The translations under genes and the position numbers were made by a program. A model generated the notes under the pieces. That model saw only the letters and a list, made by a program, of their open reading frames with translations, ran no database searches and was not told the DNA's origin. Shown here piece by piece: positions 20,825 through 31,494 of a stretch of 64,000 nt of DNA. This DNA is from Odontocerum albicorne. Its lineage: Eukaryota > Arthropoda > Insecta > Trichoptera > Odontoceridae. Location of the stretch: the NCBI GenBank assembly GCA_949825065.1, contig OX463859.1:11309606-11373605 (forward strand), in the 5' to 3' direction. Positions within the stretch are counted from its first letter, which is position 1; every line of letters begins with the position of its first letter.

Positions 20825-21290
20825 CGTTGCATAAATTGTCATTTTATCATGTATTGAACGTCAAATTAAAAGGTGGTTACTTTCTTGCATAACTTTATTC
20901 TAATGAAATTATTAGTAATTTTTTTTCGTTCAGCTAAGTAAACATACGAAACATTTAAATGCGTCATCCTCAATTCAATAAGAATTAAATAAATGTATAT
21001 ATTATATACATTACACAAATTATTTCATTATGAAATTTGAAAAACATATCCCTTGTATTGTAATACTCGTACATTATCATGCAAATTTATATTGGAAACC
21101 AAATAATGTTTGCAATACGAGTAGATTACTTGTATTTTTTTATTTCAATCCGTCACATTTTTTTTTCAAGGTCACATACCTCCCTACTCCTCGCATCTAC
21201 TGAAGCCAGCAATAATGATAATAAAAATACAATGCCTGCTTATATATCATCAAGCCGTGTCCCTTGCGGGGTAATCAGAGAGAACAGATC
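20825..21290. repeat. Composite repeat, copy without the Helitron
   Basis: Homologous to 2225-2624 joined to 3175-3260. The uninterrupted junction GCCAGCA-A|T-AATGATAAT at 21206-21220 is the empty site for the Helitron at 2625. A third, more diverged copy is at about 30000-30180. Confidence 0.8.
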
Positions 21291-22075
21291 TCTAAACTTT
21301 TATATCCAAGCACTGAACTTTCGTCTCCTTCTCATTCATACAACTCGTCATGTACTATTATATTGCACTCTAGCTGTATACTTTTATATCCTAGCACTGA
21401 ACGTTCGTCTCCTCTTCATTCATTCAACTCATCATGTATTATTGTATTGCACTCTTGCTGTATACTTTTATATCCAAGCACTGAACTTACGTTTCCTCCT
21501 CATTCATACAACTCGTCATGTATTATTGTATTGCACTCTATGTTAGCTGTATACTTTATATATTCAAGCACTTAACTTTCGTCTCCTCCTCATTCAAACA
21601 ACTCGTCATGTATTATTGTATTGCACTCCAACTATATACTTTTACATTCAAGCACTGAACTTTCGTCTCCTCCTCATTTAAACAACTCGTCATGTATTAT
21701 TTATTGTATTGCACTCTTGCTGTATACTTTTATATCCAAGCACGGAATTTTCGTTTTCTCCTCGTTCATATAACTCGTCACGTCTTATTGTATTGCACTC
21801 TAGCTGTATACTTTTATATCCTAGCACTGAAAGTTCGTCTCCTCCTCATTCATACAACTCATCATGTATTATTGTATTGCACTCTTGCTGTATACTTTTA
21901 TATCCAAGCACGGAATTTTCATCTTCCCCTCGTTCATACAACTCGTCATGTATTATTGTATTGCACTCTAACTGTATACTTTTATATCCTAGCACTGAAC
22001 GTTCGTCTCCTCCTCATTCATACAACTCGTCATGTATTATTGTATAGCACTTTAGCTGTATACATTACAACCTAG
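21290..22075. repeat. 84-bp tandem array, about nine copies
   Basis: Units of about 84 bp: 'cttttatatccaagcactga', 'ttcgtctcctcctcattcat', 'actcgtcatgtattattgta', 'ttgcactc-tgctgtata'. The unit is a junction: the first part matches the LINE A tail (single copy at 3275-3330) and the last part matches the inverted SINE tail (TGTATTGCACT...GTATAC). 84 is a multiple of three, so long plus-strand frames (21079-21546, 21692-22075) arise passively. Two units are disturbed near 21540-21700. Confidence 0.9.
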
Positions 22076-22262
22076 CGTGCTAATTGCAACGTGGTTATCT
22101 CTTTTAACCAACGAGAAAGGTGTGAAAGAGAACCAACGAGAAAACCAGATGGAAATGTTTTTTTTAAATCTGGGTTTCAATGGGAATCGAACGGACCCGT
22201 TATCTTCGAGCTGATTGCTAAGTGTCTTAACTACTTGGCCACGCTTTTCTTCAATATTCTAT
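22040..22262 (-). mobile_element. tRNA-derived SINE (inverted)
   Basis: On the minus strand the head has an A-box-like TGGCCAAGTAGTT and a B-box-like GGTTCGATTCCC. The tail ends in the LINE E-type segment ('ggttatctcttttaaccaac' on the plus strand). It lies directly after the 84-bp array, whose unit includes this tail. Confidence 0.75.
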
Positions 22263-22555
22263 TATTCACACTTCTCACTTTTTCTTCTTTCTAAATGTAG
22301 TCCATTTGACATAGCCACGGTTTCTTCGGTCTACCACTTCCACGCATACCTTGTAAAGTGATTAAACGACAATAATACACGAATTTTACGACAATAAATT
22401 TATTTTATAGACGCACTTTGAGAAAAAGGAATATGCAGCCTCAGGATACTTCAAATGATGGGATATACAAATTATGGGATTCTGTTGTTTACACTACAGT
22501 ACTGCCATAGTAAGAAAAAATACATTAACTTTTTTAGGATGTGACGAAAAATATA
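22263..22555. other. Unassigned AT-rich spacer
   Basis: No gene. 'tttctaaatgtagtccat...ggtctaccacttccacgcatacc' resembles inverted LINE A phrases, but too little remains for a firm call. Confidence 0.35.
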
Positions 22556-22795
22556 TGAAAGTTAGATAAAAAGATGGAAGAAAGAATGCGAATCGAAAGA
22601 AGAGACATTTAAGATGAAGAAAAGAGAGTTGAAATGATTTCGTCAACTAGAAAGAATGAATGATTTAAATGAAAATCTAAAGAAGTTGTATAGATGGTAC
22701 AATATACTACGTTTGACAAGACCAAGAAAAGTGTGAAATACCTAAATTAATCAAATTGTAAAATTGGGAAGAGTGAAAATCCTTTATAATTGGAA
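22556..22795 (+). pseudogene. LINE tail remnant (LINE A-like)
   Basis: The plus strand reads FRQLERMNDLNENLKKLYR then LRLTRPRKVWNT. This is the C-terminal 'WFGHVERM...RPRK.W.D' region of a non-LTR reverse transcriptase protein. Heavily broken. Confidence 0.5.
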
Positions 22796-23014
22796 CCGAT
22801 GATTCGCCTCCACTTCTCGCGGTCTTAAATCTTAATGAGTGCAGCATTCAATGATGAACTAGTCATCAATTTGATTTGATCTTTCCACTTTTATGAAGAT
22901 CGTCCTCTTGATTGCCACCCTTCTAGTTATTACCAACTTCTTTAAAGTGTCTTCATCTTTTCTAGCTCTATAATTTATTTTTTTCAAACAATCTGGTAAT
23001 TAAAACAATCCGTA

Positions 23015-24030
23015 TTACCAGGTGGCTATCTCTTCCAGCCAACTAGACAAAACTAAACAAAGCAAGGCATATGATCGCAAAAAATATTCAAATGATTATT
23101 CACCTTTATGAAATTTATGAACATATACATAATAAAAGTAAAGTGAGATATCACCAATAAAAGGAAAATATGGAGAAGGAAAAAATCAGGAATGAAACTC
23201 ATTATATTACTGACTAGAAATTAAGAGTTTTTCAGTCGCTTCTTAAAGCACCTCGAGGACGGAGCGAGTCTCACATTGGTTTATAACTTTTTCCAGAGTC
23301 TCACTGCATGGACATTAAAAGACGACGTTAAAAAAAGCGGTGAACTGGGAAGGCCAATAAACCATCTTTTTTTTAGCGTAGCGCAAGTTCTTGATCGGAA
23401 AGACGCTGAAAATTTTCTGCAGGATAAAAAGTGGCGCTGGGACAGTTAAGGATATTAAACAATAGATATGTTTAGTGAATTTGGCATCTATTTTTAACGT
23501 TCATCCAGTTCAGCTCCTTCTGGTATGAAGTGATATGATCGCACTTTTCAAGTTAAAAATAAATCTTAGACATACATTTTGAAAATAATATTTTTTCCAA
23601 CTATTCCTCCGTTATATCCCAATAACAGACGTCTGCATAGTTCGAAACCGGAAAGAGCAGAGATTGCACGAGAAACATTTTGGTTTTAGTACGTAGGAAT
23701 CTTGGCAACACTTTAAGGGAATGAAGGCTGAAGAAGATCTTTAGGCATACCTCATTTATTTGATCTCACCATGAGAGTATCTATTAGCCCTCCTAAGTTT
23801 TTAAATGTTTTATTTTATGGAATGATAGAGCCATCAAGTAAATATAAGAGGGTGTAAGTCAGTATTGAATCTACTTAGAAGCTGAGGACTGCCAATGAGG
23901 ATCGCTTCAGACTTCGTAGGATTAATGTCTAAGCTACGCTCCTTAGTCTATTTGGAGATCGATCGAAGTGTCCGTAGTATGACAATATTATCTTCCTGTA
24001 TGTCGCTGACATCCTTTCTTTGACTTATAG
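23015..24030 (-). pseudogene. LINE E (CR1/Jockey-like) remnant (inverted)
   Basis: The minus strand, from high to low coordinates, reads part of the thumb region after the polymerase palm (DIQEDNIVI..., then DINPTKSEAILIG near 23900). Next comes a segment like FLVQSLLFPVSNYADVCYWD (about 23650-23690), then CDHITSYQKEL, then the C-terminal end, then a 3' untranslated tail ending near 23020 with the SINE-shared segment ('ggtggctatctcttccagcc'). Frameshifts and stops abound. The YADVCYWDIT block is characteristic of CR1/Jockey-group LINEs. The exact clade is not settled. Confidence 0.7.
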
Positions 24031-24132
24031 ATACGGAGATCAGTCATATCTTCCTACTATAATAAGAATCTATTCCGATAGCGAGATGATGATGTTAAGT
24101 ATAAAATACTTCTTCTTCAACTTTCTGTAGAC

Positions 24133-24345
24133 TTAAGAGTCTGTTACTACAGGATTGTCCTCTTGTGATGCTGAGCTCCAGCTATCTCTCCATCGTTTCG
24201 GGGGTCTCCCTGGTGGATGCCGTCCATCCGGCACCTCATGCAGAGTAACGAGTATGTATGGAATTCTTGTGGCAATCATTCTCTGTACATGTTGGTACCA
24301 GTATCGTCGACGCTGTCGTCTCCATCTGACCACATCTTGGGTCTC
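24133..24345 (-). pseudogene. LINE C-terminal fragment (RTE-like)
   Basis: The minus strand reads WYQHVQRMIATRIPYILV, then PDGRHPPGRPPKRWRDSW. The pattern W..HV.RM...R.P......GRR.PGRPP.RW.D is the typical C-terminal end of RTE-like and related LINE polyproteins. An in-frame stop ends it at 24133. The rest of the element is absent. Confidence 0.7.
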
Positions 24346-24840
24346 ATAAAATACAAATGTATTAATAAAAAAAATCTTTATTTTATTTGTATAAGAAAGG
24401 ACAATAAAAGAAGTTCTCAAATAATTTTCGAAGAAAGAAAATACACAACCGTTTAAAACTCCTTGAAATTACAAAGACAACCGATTCAACTCCCATAACT
24501 GCTATTTAGGAAGCAATTTTCCTAATTCCATACTTCGACATGATGTGGAAAAGCGAAGCATTTCTACGGATCGTTTGTATTGTGAAGCACCGTATAATTT
24601 CCATAGATTTTTCCATTTCCATCTCTAATTTCCATTTAATTTTACAACCCCTTGGCACGATCACTGTTGAACCGTGAAAAACTACTTCGAAAATAACATT
24701 TTCATTCGACAGAAAATAATGAAGACAAACCATAAACCAATGAATTGTAGAGATTAATTGAATTTGGTCAGCAATTCATGGGATTAGAAAAATATTTATG
24801 GAAACCTATTTCTTAACGAACCCTTTTATTCTTTTTTTTA
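24346..24840. other. Unassigned AT-rich stretch
   Basis: No recognised gene. A minus-strand 75-residue frame (24506-24733) shows no motif. Confidence 0.4.
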
Positions 24841-24844
24841 AATC

Positions 24845-25015
24845 TCTCTGCCTTTTGGAGTTGCCGATCATCATTGTTGTCTTGATGTTTGAGGCAGCAG
24901 CTGTGAACAAAGATGTGGTGCAATAATGAAACAACTCCAGTAAGTTCTTCGACCGGGAGGTGGTGCGTCTTTTTCACGCACTTACTATATTCTGCGTTGA
25001 ATGTTCCTTGCAATA
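24845..25015. repeat. Dispersed repeat J, copy 2
   Basis: Related to 3380-3540. The minus strand stays open over the repeat (SLLHHIFVHSCCLKHQDNN). Because both copies carry the same segment, it is likely part of an old transposon coding region. Family not recognised. Confidence 0.55.
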
Positions 25016-25204
25016 TCAATTAAAGAAACTCATATATTTCGTTTTCATTTTTTTTATATAGGCAATCCACTCAAACTAGGATGTTTTTTGACACTTAATT
25101 AAAGTCATTGTGCAATTTTGTAAGTCAATAAAAAAAAAACAATTATAAAAAATGACGATTATAGATAATTCAAAGTTTCAATTAAGCTTAAAAAATTTAA
25201 CAAT

Positions 25205-25440
25205 CGATCTATAAATGGAAAAGTTCCTCAAAGAAAGATGAAACGCTACATTCATTGGATTCGGCAAACATATGGCTTTTAGTAAATCCAATCTGTATCT
25301 CAATGAACAACCGTAAAAAAACATGGCCTATAGTTTCATCATCCAGACCCCACTTACAGTATGGATTATCCATAATACCCATTCTGTAATGTTGATTTAC
25401 CACTACGCTGTGGCCCGTTCGCAAACGACACATGCCAGAC
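25205..25440 (-). pseudogene. LINE F C-terminal zinc-knuckle-like fragment
   Basis: The minus strand reads LRTGHSVVVNQHYRMGIMD then C-KWGLDDETIGHVF. The phrase 'LrtGH......yr.gi...pyC..g..dEt..Hv' is the block after RNase H in R1, I and Jockey-type LINE proteins. The second Cys of the usual C-x2-C pair is replaced (CKWG). Partial and isolated. Confidence 0.6.
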
Positions 25441-25586
25441 AGTCATTATCCAAACAAAAGACATATCTTTTAAATAAACTTGATATGTCAATTTATTAAA
25501 AAGAACGAGGAGCCAAAAAATGTCATGTTACATATTGTTACAAACTGTACGAACTGTAAAAAAATATTAAAATATATAGCATGTAT

Positions 25587-25678
25587 TCAAACCGAGCTCA
25601 TTACTATAAATATAGCATGTATTCAAACCGAGCTCATTAAATTTAGCATGTATTCAAACCGAGCTCATTAAATAATGG
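25587..25678. repeat. About 31-bp tandem repeat, three copies
   Basis: Three copies of GCATGTATTCAAACCGAGCT plus 'cattaaat' variants. Spacing is slightly irregular (35 then 28 bp). Confidence 0.9.
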
Positions 25679-25681
25679 AAT

Positions 25682-25882
25682 TTGCAAAAAAGGAACTTAA
25701 TAAATAAAGAAGGTAAGACCAATATGCAGGAAACAGTAGATTTTTCTGACGATTCTATAAAAGACAAAGACTACGTATTAACGACTTCAGAGGAATACAT
25801 GAGTCCGATGATGGAGGAATCGGAGAATTTCGTACGCGTGCAACTTAATTCTGCTGATGAGCGAAACACAAATTATATCCCT
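25682..25882 (+). pseudogene. 5' part of a split open frame (unknown protein)
   Basis: Open from 25682: acidic, Ser-rich (TVDFSDDSIKDKDYVLTTSE ... NSADERNTNYIPAA) until a LINE D insertion at about 25883. The 'SDDSIKDKDYV..SEE' style is typical of low-complexity N termini of arthropod transposon-associated or DNA-binding proteins. The continuation after the LINE is at 26330-26607. No start is certain; the first upstream Met is used. Function unknown. Confidence 0.45.
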
Positions 25883-26326
25883 GCCGCAGTGTTATTGCAT
25901 GGAGTGGAATCATTGATCCTCAAAGTAAGTAGTATGAACCGACTGGAAGCATTCGAAATGTGAATGCACCGGAGAATGCTACGGATACCCTGGACGGATA
26001 TGGTCAGCAACACAAGGGTTCTTCAAAGAGCCAAAGTTGATCGAGAGTTGCTGACTAATATTAAAATCTGAAAGGAGTCCTACTTGGGCCATGTACTTAG
26101 AGGAGCAAAGTACAAATTACTGCACCTGATCATCGAAGGCAAAGTAAAAGGCCGAAGAGGTGTTGGCAGAAGGCAAATCTCCTGGCTCCGCAATATACAT
26201 GATCGGACTGGCATACAGGGCGTTGGAAATCTTTGTCGGGCTGCCGGGGACAAAGATATCTACTCTCAAGTGATATTCAACGTTGGGGGGACCTGACATG
26301 ACACTAAGAGGAAGAAGCAGTACTAG
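25883..26326 (+). mobile_element. LINE D, 5'-truncated insertion
   Basis: The plus strand reads MNRLEAFEMWMHRRMLRIPW-like sequence (with a stop at 25963), RAKVDRELLTNIK, SYLGHVLRGAKYKLLHLI, then GRRGVGRRQISWLRNIHDR and GIQGVGNLCRAAGD. These are the standard C-terminal blocks of a widespread arthropod LINE often linked to the RTE group. It ends with an AAGAAG-type tail near 26320. A second copy at 63078-63512 has the same 3' end and a 10-bp TSD. A 5-bp GCAGT at both edges may be the TSD here, weakly supported. Confidence 0.8.
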
Positions 26327-26680
26327 AAGGGAATCATGATACGCCAGCTGAAACACCTTCCTTACAGGTTCGCCGAAATAAAGTGATTAAGCTTAAGGAG
26401 CAACATAAATTAAAGTGTCAAGGGAAAAAGTATGTAAACCGGAAAGGGAATATAGTCAGGGCTAAAAAAATCATACCAATAGATAAATATTGCAGAAATA
26501 AATGTCACATGTTGTGTTCTTCTTGTGATCAAAATAAAATAAAATATTTAACAGTTTTTATAAGCAAATTAAGGATGTACAAAATTAAATCATTTTTAGT
26601 GGAATAGCTATTACCAACAAGAAAGAAGAAAGAAAGAGAAGATTTGTACACGGCGGAGAGCATTTCCGTAATATTACAGC
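26327..26680 (+). pseudogene. 3' part of the split open frame, Cys-rich
   Basis: The plus strand is open to 26607: NHDTPAETPSLQV, IKLKEQHKLKCQGKKYVNRK, GNIVRAKKIIPIDKYC, RNKCHMLCSSC, then FISKLRMYK and a stop. A frame change would extend it with ITNKKEERKRRFVH. The arrangement GK.Y..RKG....AK.......C..KC...C, then 'fiskl', resembles an uncharacterised Cys-rich domain seen in many arthropod transposon-associated proteins. That resemblance is from memory and unverified. With 25682-25882 it forms one frame split by LINE D. Confidence 0.5.
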
Positions 26681-26692
26681 AACATATTCTAT

Positions 26693-26792
26693 TCAGGTAG
26701 GTGGTTGTTTATTCAGGTATGTGGTTATTTATTCAGGTAGGTGGTTGTTTATTCAGGTATGTGGTTATTTATTCAGGTAGGTGGTTGTCGAA
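26693..26792. repeat. 19-bp tandem repeat with 38-bp higher order
   Basis: Five copies of TTATTCAGGTAGGTGGTTG. Odd and even copies differ (GTAGG/GTATG), giving a 38-bp higher-order unit. Confidence 0.9.
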
Positions 26793-26833
26793 TTTCAGTA
26801 TGTAAAAGAATGTATTACATTTCCGTCACATTA

Positions 26834-28221
26834 CCCTTTTAAATTATTTTTTTTAAACAATTTTACACATTTTTCTTTTACGGTTAAAAAAATAAATGTA
26901 ATTTCTTTGTAAATTATCTTTTATTTCTAAGACACACACCGCATTATTCCACACAAGAAAAATATTATATCTTACTCGTATACTCCTCGTGACACATGCA
27001 CACATGCATAATATTAGAACAGAATAAACTCATTTTGTTAAAAGAGTACCCCCGGTATCAAATTCTATGAGGAGATGATAGGTGTGTATTGCGATTAGTG
27101 TTTTTCTGTTATCAATTAATCAAACCACCTTTTATTTTCAAACAAGCATTGGAATGTCGTCTCCGTTAAATGATTTCCAAAATAATTTTCAAGACAATTT
27201 GAGGAATGCTGACAACAAGTAAATGAGCTTTATAGCGCTTTTTCGACTTATATTTTTACATCAAGAGTGCTTTGCTTTTGAAATTAGAAAAGACAGGTCA
27301 AAAGTACATATAAATCTATTGAGGTGGGATTAAGTGTCTAAAAACGATGATAACAATACTACATAAAAACCATGATAGCAATACTACATAAAAACCATGA
27401 TAACAATACTACATAAAAACCATGATAACAATACTACATAAAAACCATGACACAAAATACTACATAAAAACCATGATAACAATACTACATAAAAACAATG
27501 ATAACAATACTACATAAAAACCATGATAACAATACTACATAAAAACCATGATAACAATACTACATAAAAACCATGATAACAATATTACATAAAAAACATG
27601 ATAACAATACCACATAAAAACCATGATAACAATACTACATAAAAACAATGATAACAATACTACATAAAAACCATGATAACAATACTACATAAAAACCATG
27701 ATAACAATACTACATAAAAACCATGATAACAATACTACATAAAAACCATGATAACAATATTACATAAAAACCATGATAACAATACTACATAAAAACCATG
27801 ATAACAATACTACATAAAAACCATGATAACAATACTACGAGTTCATAAAAACCATGATAACAATAATACATAAAAACGAAAAATAATTTTAAAAAAAACA
27901 TAGAGCTAGTTAAAACATACATGTCATCGCTCCTCATCCTATCAAGGCAGGCAAAGATGAATGATCACCAGATTTCCAAATTGCAATACACACCTATCAT
28001 ATCCTCGTCGAATTTAATACCGAGGGTACTCGTTTAACAAAAGGAGTTGACTCTGTTCGAATATTATATCACGAGGAGTATAAGATATAATGTTTTTCTT
28101 GTGTGGAATAAAGCGGTGTGGATTTTAGCAATAAAAGATAATTTACAAAGAAATTACATTTATTTTTTTAACGGGATAAGAAAAATGTGTAAAATTGTTT
28201 AAAAAAAAACAATTTAAAAGG
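26834..28221. repeat. Large inverted repeat, arms about 250-265 bp
   Basis: 26834-27098 and 27982-28221 are inverted copies of each other. CCTTTTAAATT at the left edge mirrors AATTTAAAAGG at the right. 'tgtgtggaataaagcggtgtg' on the right mirrors 'cacaccgcattattccacac' on the left, and 'aggtgtgtattgc' mirrors 'gcaatacacacct'. The arms enclose family B repeat, a 25-bp array and a LINE A tail. Similarity is high but imperfect. It could be a foldback transposon or a segmental inverted duplication. Confidence 0.85.
27338..27890. repeat. 25-bp tandem array, about 22 copies
   Basis: Units of ATAAAAACCATGATAACAAT-ACTAC with scattered substitutions and one short insertion near 27838. It lies inside a copy of repeat family B at the point where the single-copy family member (18150-18180) has 'gataccaataatgcacaata'. 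The array therefore looks like local expansion of that segment. Confidence 0.95.
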
Positions 28222-28844
28222 TAAATATATTATATAAAATAAAGACAAGTTCCAACTATCGTATACTCGTAGATTATAACATCTCTGTTTTCTTTTTTGA
28301 GAAATACGAGTATTACACAGTGAAAACAAGTGTAGACTTATTGCAATTATAATAACTAAATGTTAGACAGGTAACATGTGTTTGAATAAAAGACAATTTA
28401 ACATATTTAAAAAAACGTTTAACACGTGTTCCAACAATAGATGATTCACTCGTCTACCTAAAAATAAACAATTAACACGCATTAAAAAAATTGATGGTTA
28501 CTACGTGTTTCAAAACAAATTATGTTTATTTGGCTACTCTAGAAATTACGAACTAATTATTGCAAATCAATCTACTTAAGATAACAGTTTTATTTAATTA
28601 GAGGAAAAGCTCTGTACTGGTTACTTCTCAGGGATTATTTTTTCGAGACCAGGCAGTCTCGAATTCCTTGAATAAATTAAATCAATCCAGATTTAAAAAA
28701 CGCCCCACATTTCGGGTGAAAATCATACTCGTCTTGCATATACGAGTACAAAAGAAAACATCTCACATAAATTTTTTTAATATATTTTTAATTCACACCT
28801 TTTGTACCTTATTTTAAATACGTTTTTTTAGTTTAAACCAAAAG
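28222..28844. other. AT-rich stretch without genes
   Basis: No recognised gene. 'tttcgagaccaggcagtctcgaattcc' near 28647 contains a short inverted repeat (CGAGAC / GTCTCG). Confidence 0.4.
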
Positions 28845-28857
28845 TGAGATAATTTTT

Positions 28858-29105
28858 ATTTATAGTTAAGGCATTAACATTGTGGAGGTTTAAATGCATT
28901 GTAATTGGTTTTATTAAACACTGTTAAATCCATTTTATGTAACGGTATAACCCTACCGGTTTCAAGGGTTTTACATCATAATCAGGGGAGCACAAACAAG
29001 AGTCTTGTTTGAGCTCCTCTGATGATGAGGAGGAAACCTTGAAACCGGTAGGGTTATATTGTTACGTAAAGTGAAATAAACAGTGTTTGTTAAAACAAAT
29101 TACAA
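28858..29105 (+). mobile_element. Palindromic element P, copy 1
   Basis: 248 bp flanked by a perfect 13-bp target duplication TGAGATAATTTTT (28845-28857 and 29106-29118). It has an asymmetric 50-bp head ('atagttaaggcattaac...aggtttaa'), then two inverted arms. The right arm reads CTGATGA, a stem region, GAAA, CCGGTA...TATTG. The left arm's complement has CTGATTA, so one core there is mutated. It ends AAATTACA. See the finding on hammerhead-like cores. Confidence 0.8.
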
Positions 29106-29159
29106 TGAGATAATTTTTCATCATAATGAAAAGAATAATTGCCAAATATATCATACATG

Positions 29160-29705
29160 CGAGTACATACATACCATCACTCAATTTTCCTGTAGGGGTA
29201 GGCAGAGAACACAGAGCATCATACTTTCCTAGCTCGACGCACCCATCCTTAGTCTCTTTCACATCCAAACGCCTTCTCAAACAACCACCACGATTTTTCT
29301 GACTTTCAACTTTTACTTCTTTAAGAATATTATTCACTTGATCTATCTATACTTTCCTTGATCTTCCTCTCGTACACCTTCCACTCACATATGTAATGTG
29401 TATCTGTTATGTTAGTATTTCTTCATTCATTCGTTTTACACGTCCAAACCATCTTAACTTACTGTTATTCATCTTACTTAACACATCAGCTTCAAGTTTA
29501 CATTCATCCCGTATTCTGTCATATATTGTTACTTAATGTATTCTTCTCAATGCACGCATATCCACAGCATCTATTTGACTCCTCTCAGTCTTTTTCCACA
29601 TCCACGTGTCACTTACATACATCAAAGTTGGTACCTAAATACTATGGTGGACTATCATCTTAGCTGATTTTGATACTGTCCGGTTCGAGTATACGAGTAT
29701 TTCGT
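29160..29705 (-). pseudogene. LINE A 3' end (inverted)
   Basis: Starts at the plus-strand phrase TACATACATACCATCACTCA (complement of the LINE A 3' terminus). It continues through 'cgacgcacccatcc', 'cacgtccaaaccatctt' and 'ccacatccacgtgtcactta'. Minus-strand pieces of the WFGHV region are recognisable. 5'-truncated. Confidence 0.7.
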
Positions 29706-30214
29706 CGTTGTTATGCGAAAAGCATTTAAGTCCAAATATTGAGTTTTGAGATAAATGCAATTTAAGTTTCGGAAGGTGATGTAAAATCAAGTTTTTAATT
29801 AAATAAAATAAAGATAGTTTATTTATTTATAAGAATTATTACAAAAAAAATGAGTAACTTAAAAACATATTACCTGAAAATTGAAAATACGGACACCTGT
29901 TTTGGACTAAATCCTTTCTTGGAGAAAATTTTCATAATAACGAAACCATATAACTTTTGGACATAAATGTTTTTTCCATGTGTAGATATTTTTATTTCAA
30001 GTAAAATGGCTATGCAATACTCAATTGCTTAAAATAATTCAACAGCTAAACACATATGGTATATCAAATAAATTATTCATTACGAATTTGACTACAACGT
30101 TCTCATTTTTTTGCATTATGTTTTTATGCAAATTAAGTTAGGAAACAATTAAATGCTTTGAATATAGCTATATTTTTAATTTGAGAAAAATAGGATTAAG
30201 TACATCAATATAAA
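29706..30214. repeat. Diverged third copy of the composite repeat
   Basis: 30000-30180 resembles 21000-21110 and 2400-2500 ('cattacgaatttga', 'tgcaaattaagttaggaaac'). The rest is AT-rich with no gene. Confidence 0.45.
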
Positions 30215-30216
30215 AA

Positions 30217-30395
30217 AAACCCTCGTTCTTTCCAGTCTCTAAAGACAGAAACATCCCTTGTTCATTCCAATCTCTAAATACAGAAACATTCCTTTTTATT
30301 TCCAGTCTCTGAAGACAGGAACATCCCTTGTTCTTTCCAGTCTCTAAAGACAGAAACATCCCTTGTTCTTTCCAGCCTCTAAAGACAGAAACAAT
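30217..30395. repeat. 35-bp tandem repeat, five copies
   Basis: Units of TTCTTTCCAGTCTCTAAAGA plus 'cagaaacatcccttg', with mild divergence in copies 2 and 3. The minus-strand frame across it encodes a short repeated peptide but is a by-product of the period and composition. Confidence 0.95.
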
Positions 30396-30520
30396 GAAAA
30401 TAAAAATACTTATTCTCACTTACATATCATCACGCTATGCCCCTTGCGAGGTGGGCAAAGTGAACAGGTCTCCCAACTATTCTATTCAGGCACACCGTCA
30501 TATATTATTTTATATTGTGA
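30396..30520 (-). pseudogene. LINE A extreme 3' tail (inverted)
   Basis: 'tacatatcatcacgctatgccccttgcgaggtgggcaaag' matches the beginning of the inverted LINE A tails (3205-3250 and 21240-21275). Short and non-coding. Confidence 0.55.
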
Positions 30521-30715
30521 TACTTTCATTATGTACAGTACAAGCTGGCGGGTGTATTGCCACGAAGCAATCTCTTCCACTAGAAATACGTTAAAGTGAC
30601 CTGAAGTCAAAACAAACTGATTTTTTCCATAAAATTTGGATTTCAATGGGAATCGAACGGCAACCCCCCGGGAGGAAGACAAGCATCGTACAACTTAGCA
30701 ACGAGGCCATCAATC
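30521..30715 (-). mobile_element. tRNA-derived SINE (inverted)
   Basis: The minus strand has a TTGGCCTCGTTGCTAAGTTG-like head, B box GTTCGATTCCC (complement at about 30648) and the body 'ttcactttaacgtatttct'. The tail segment 'tggcaatacacccgccagc' is the shared LINE E-type tail. Diverged. Confidence 0.7.
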
Positions 30716-31070
30716 GTCTAGTTATTATATATGTCACTCTCAACAGTCTACCTTTTCCACGTATATCCTGTAAAAAAAAAAACAATCAACATGAAGGGAT
30801 GAGTTTTAGGGTAATAAACAAATTTTGTGGACGCGCCTTAAGAAAAAGGAGTATACAGGACTAGAATGCTTCAATTATCGGTTTGTAGATTTACAACCGG
30901 TTTAGATTGCTCATTTTATCAACTTATTCCCTCAAACGGGTGCGAATCCATAGAACTCCATTGGATTGAGACAAACAAAACAGTAAATAAAATCTTGTTT
31001 TTATATTTGCAAACAAGTGGACAGCTGTGATTAAAATATTATTAATATCGAATTAATTAGTCGATTATGT
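30716..31070. other. Unassigned stretch
   Basis: AT-rich. 'acgcgccttaagaaaaaggagtatacagg' resembles 22415-22440, so part is an unnamed dispersed repeat. No gene. Confidence 0.35.
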
Positions 31071-31205
31071 TGGTCTACATCAAAGGTTCCCAATTTGTTT
31101 AAACTCACCACGATTACCTATGTTGGTCTACATCAAAGGTTCCCAATTTGTTTAAACTCACCACGTAATTTAAACTCACCACGTAATTTAAACTCACCAC
31201 GTAAT
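31070..31205. repeat. 60-bp duplication plus 18-bp triplet at a hAT-like end
   Basis: TTGGTCTACATCAAAGGTTC ... 'aactcaccacg' occurs twice (31071 and 31120), then 'taatttaaactcaccacg' is repeated. 'CAAAGGTTCCCAATTTG' has the look of a hAT terminal inverted repeat. On this reading the repeated part is the 3' end of the hAT remnant whose coding end is at 31500-31745. Confidence 0.6.
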
Positions 31206-31494
31206 TTTCAAAGTGTTACCCCCTTCGGGAAAGCTCTTTCTCTATCTCAACTAATAATACAACTGTTAGTGAAGTTGTGCTTTTAATTTTGCCAAAGTAC
31301 TCGTGTATCTGCGTGTATCTTATAATTGTTAAAATTCAAAAAGCTTATTTTGAAGTAAAACAACTTGAATCAGAAATTCTAAAGCTTTTTATTAAAATGA
31401 GATCAAAGAAATTAAATTGCACATAATCATATAAAGTTGCTCACAATTATTTGTAATTTATATGAATCAAATTAGTAAAATAAAAAATTAAATA

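Noticed and set aside
21079..22075. Plus-strand frames with 28-residue repeats as a gene
   Set aside because: By-product of the 84-bp array. The unit is LINE A and SINE tail sequence.
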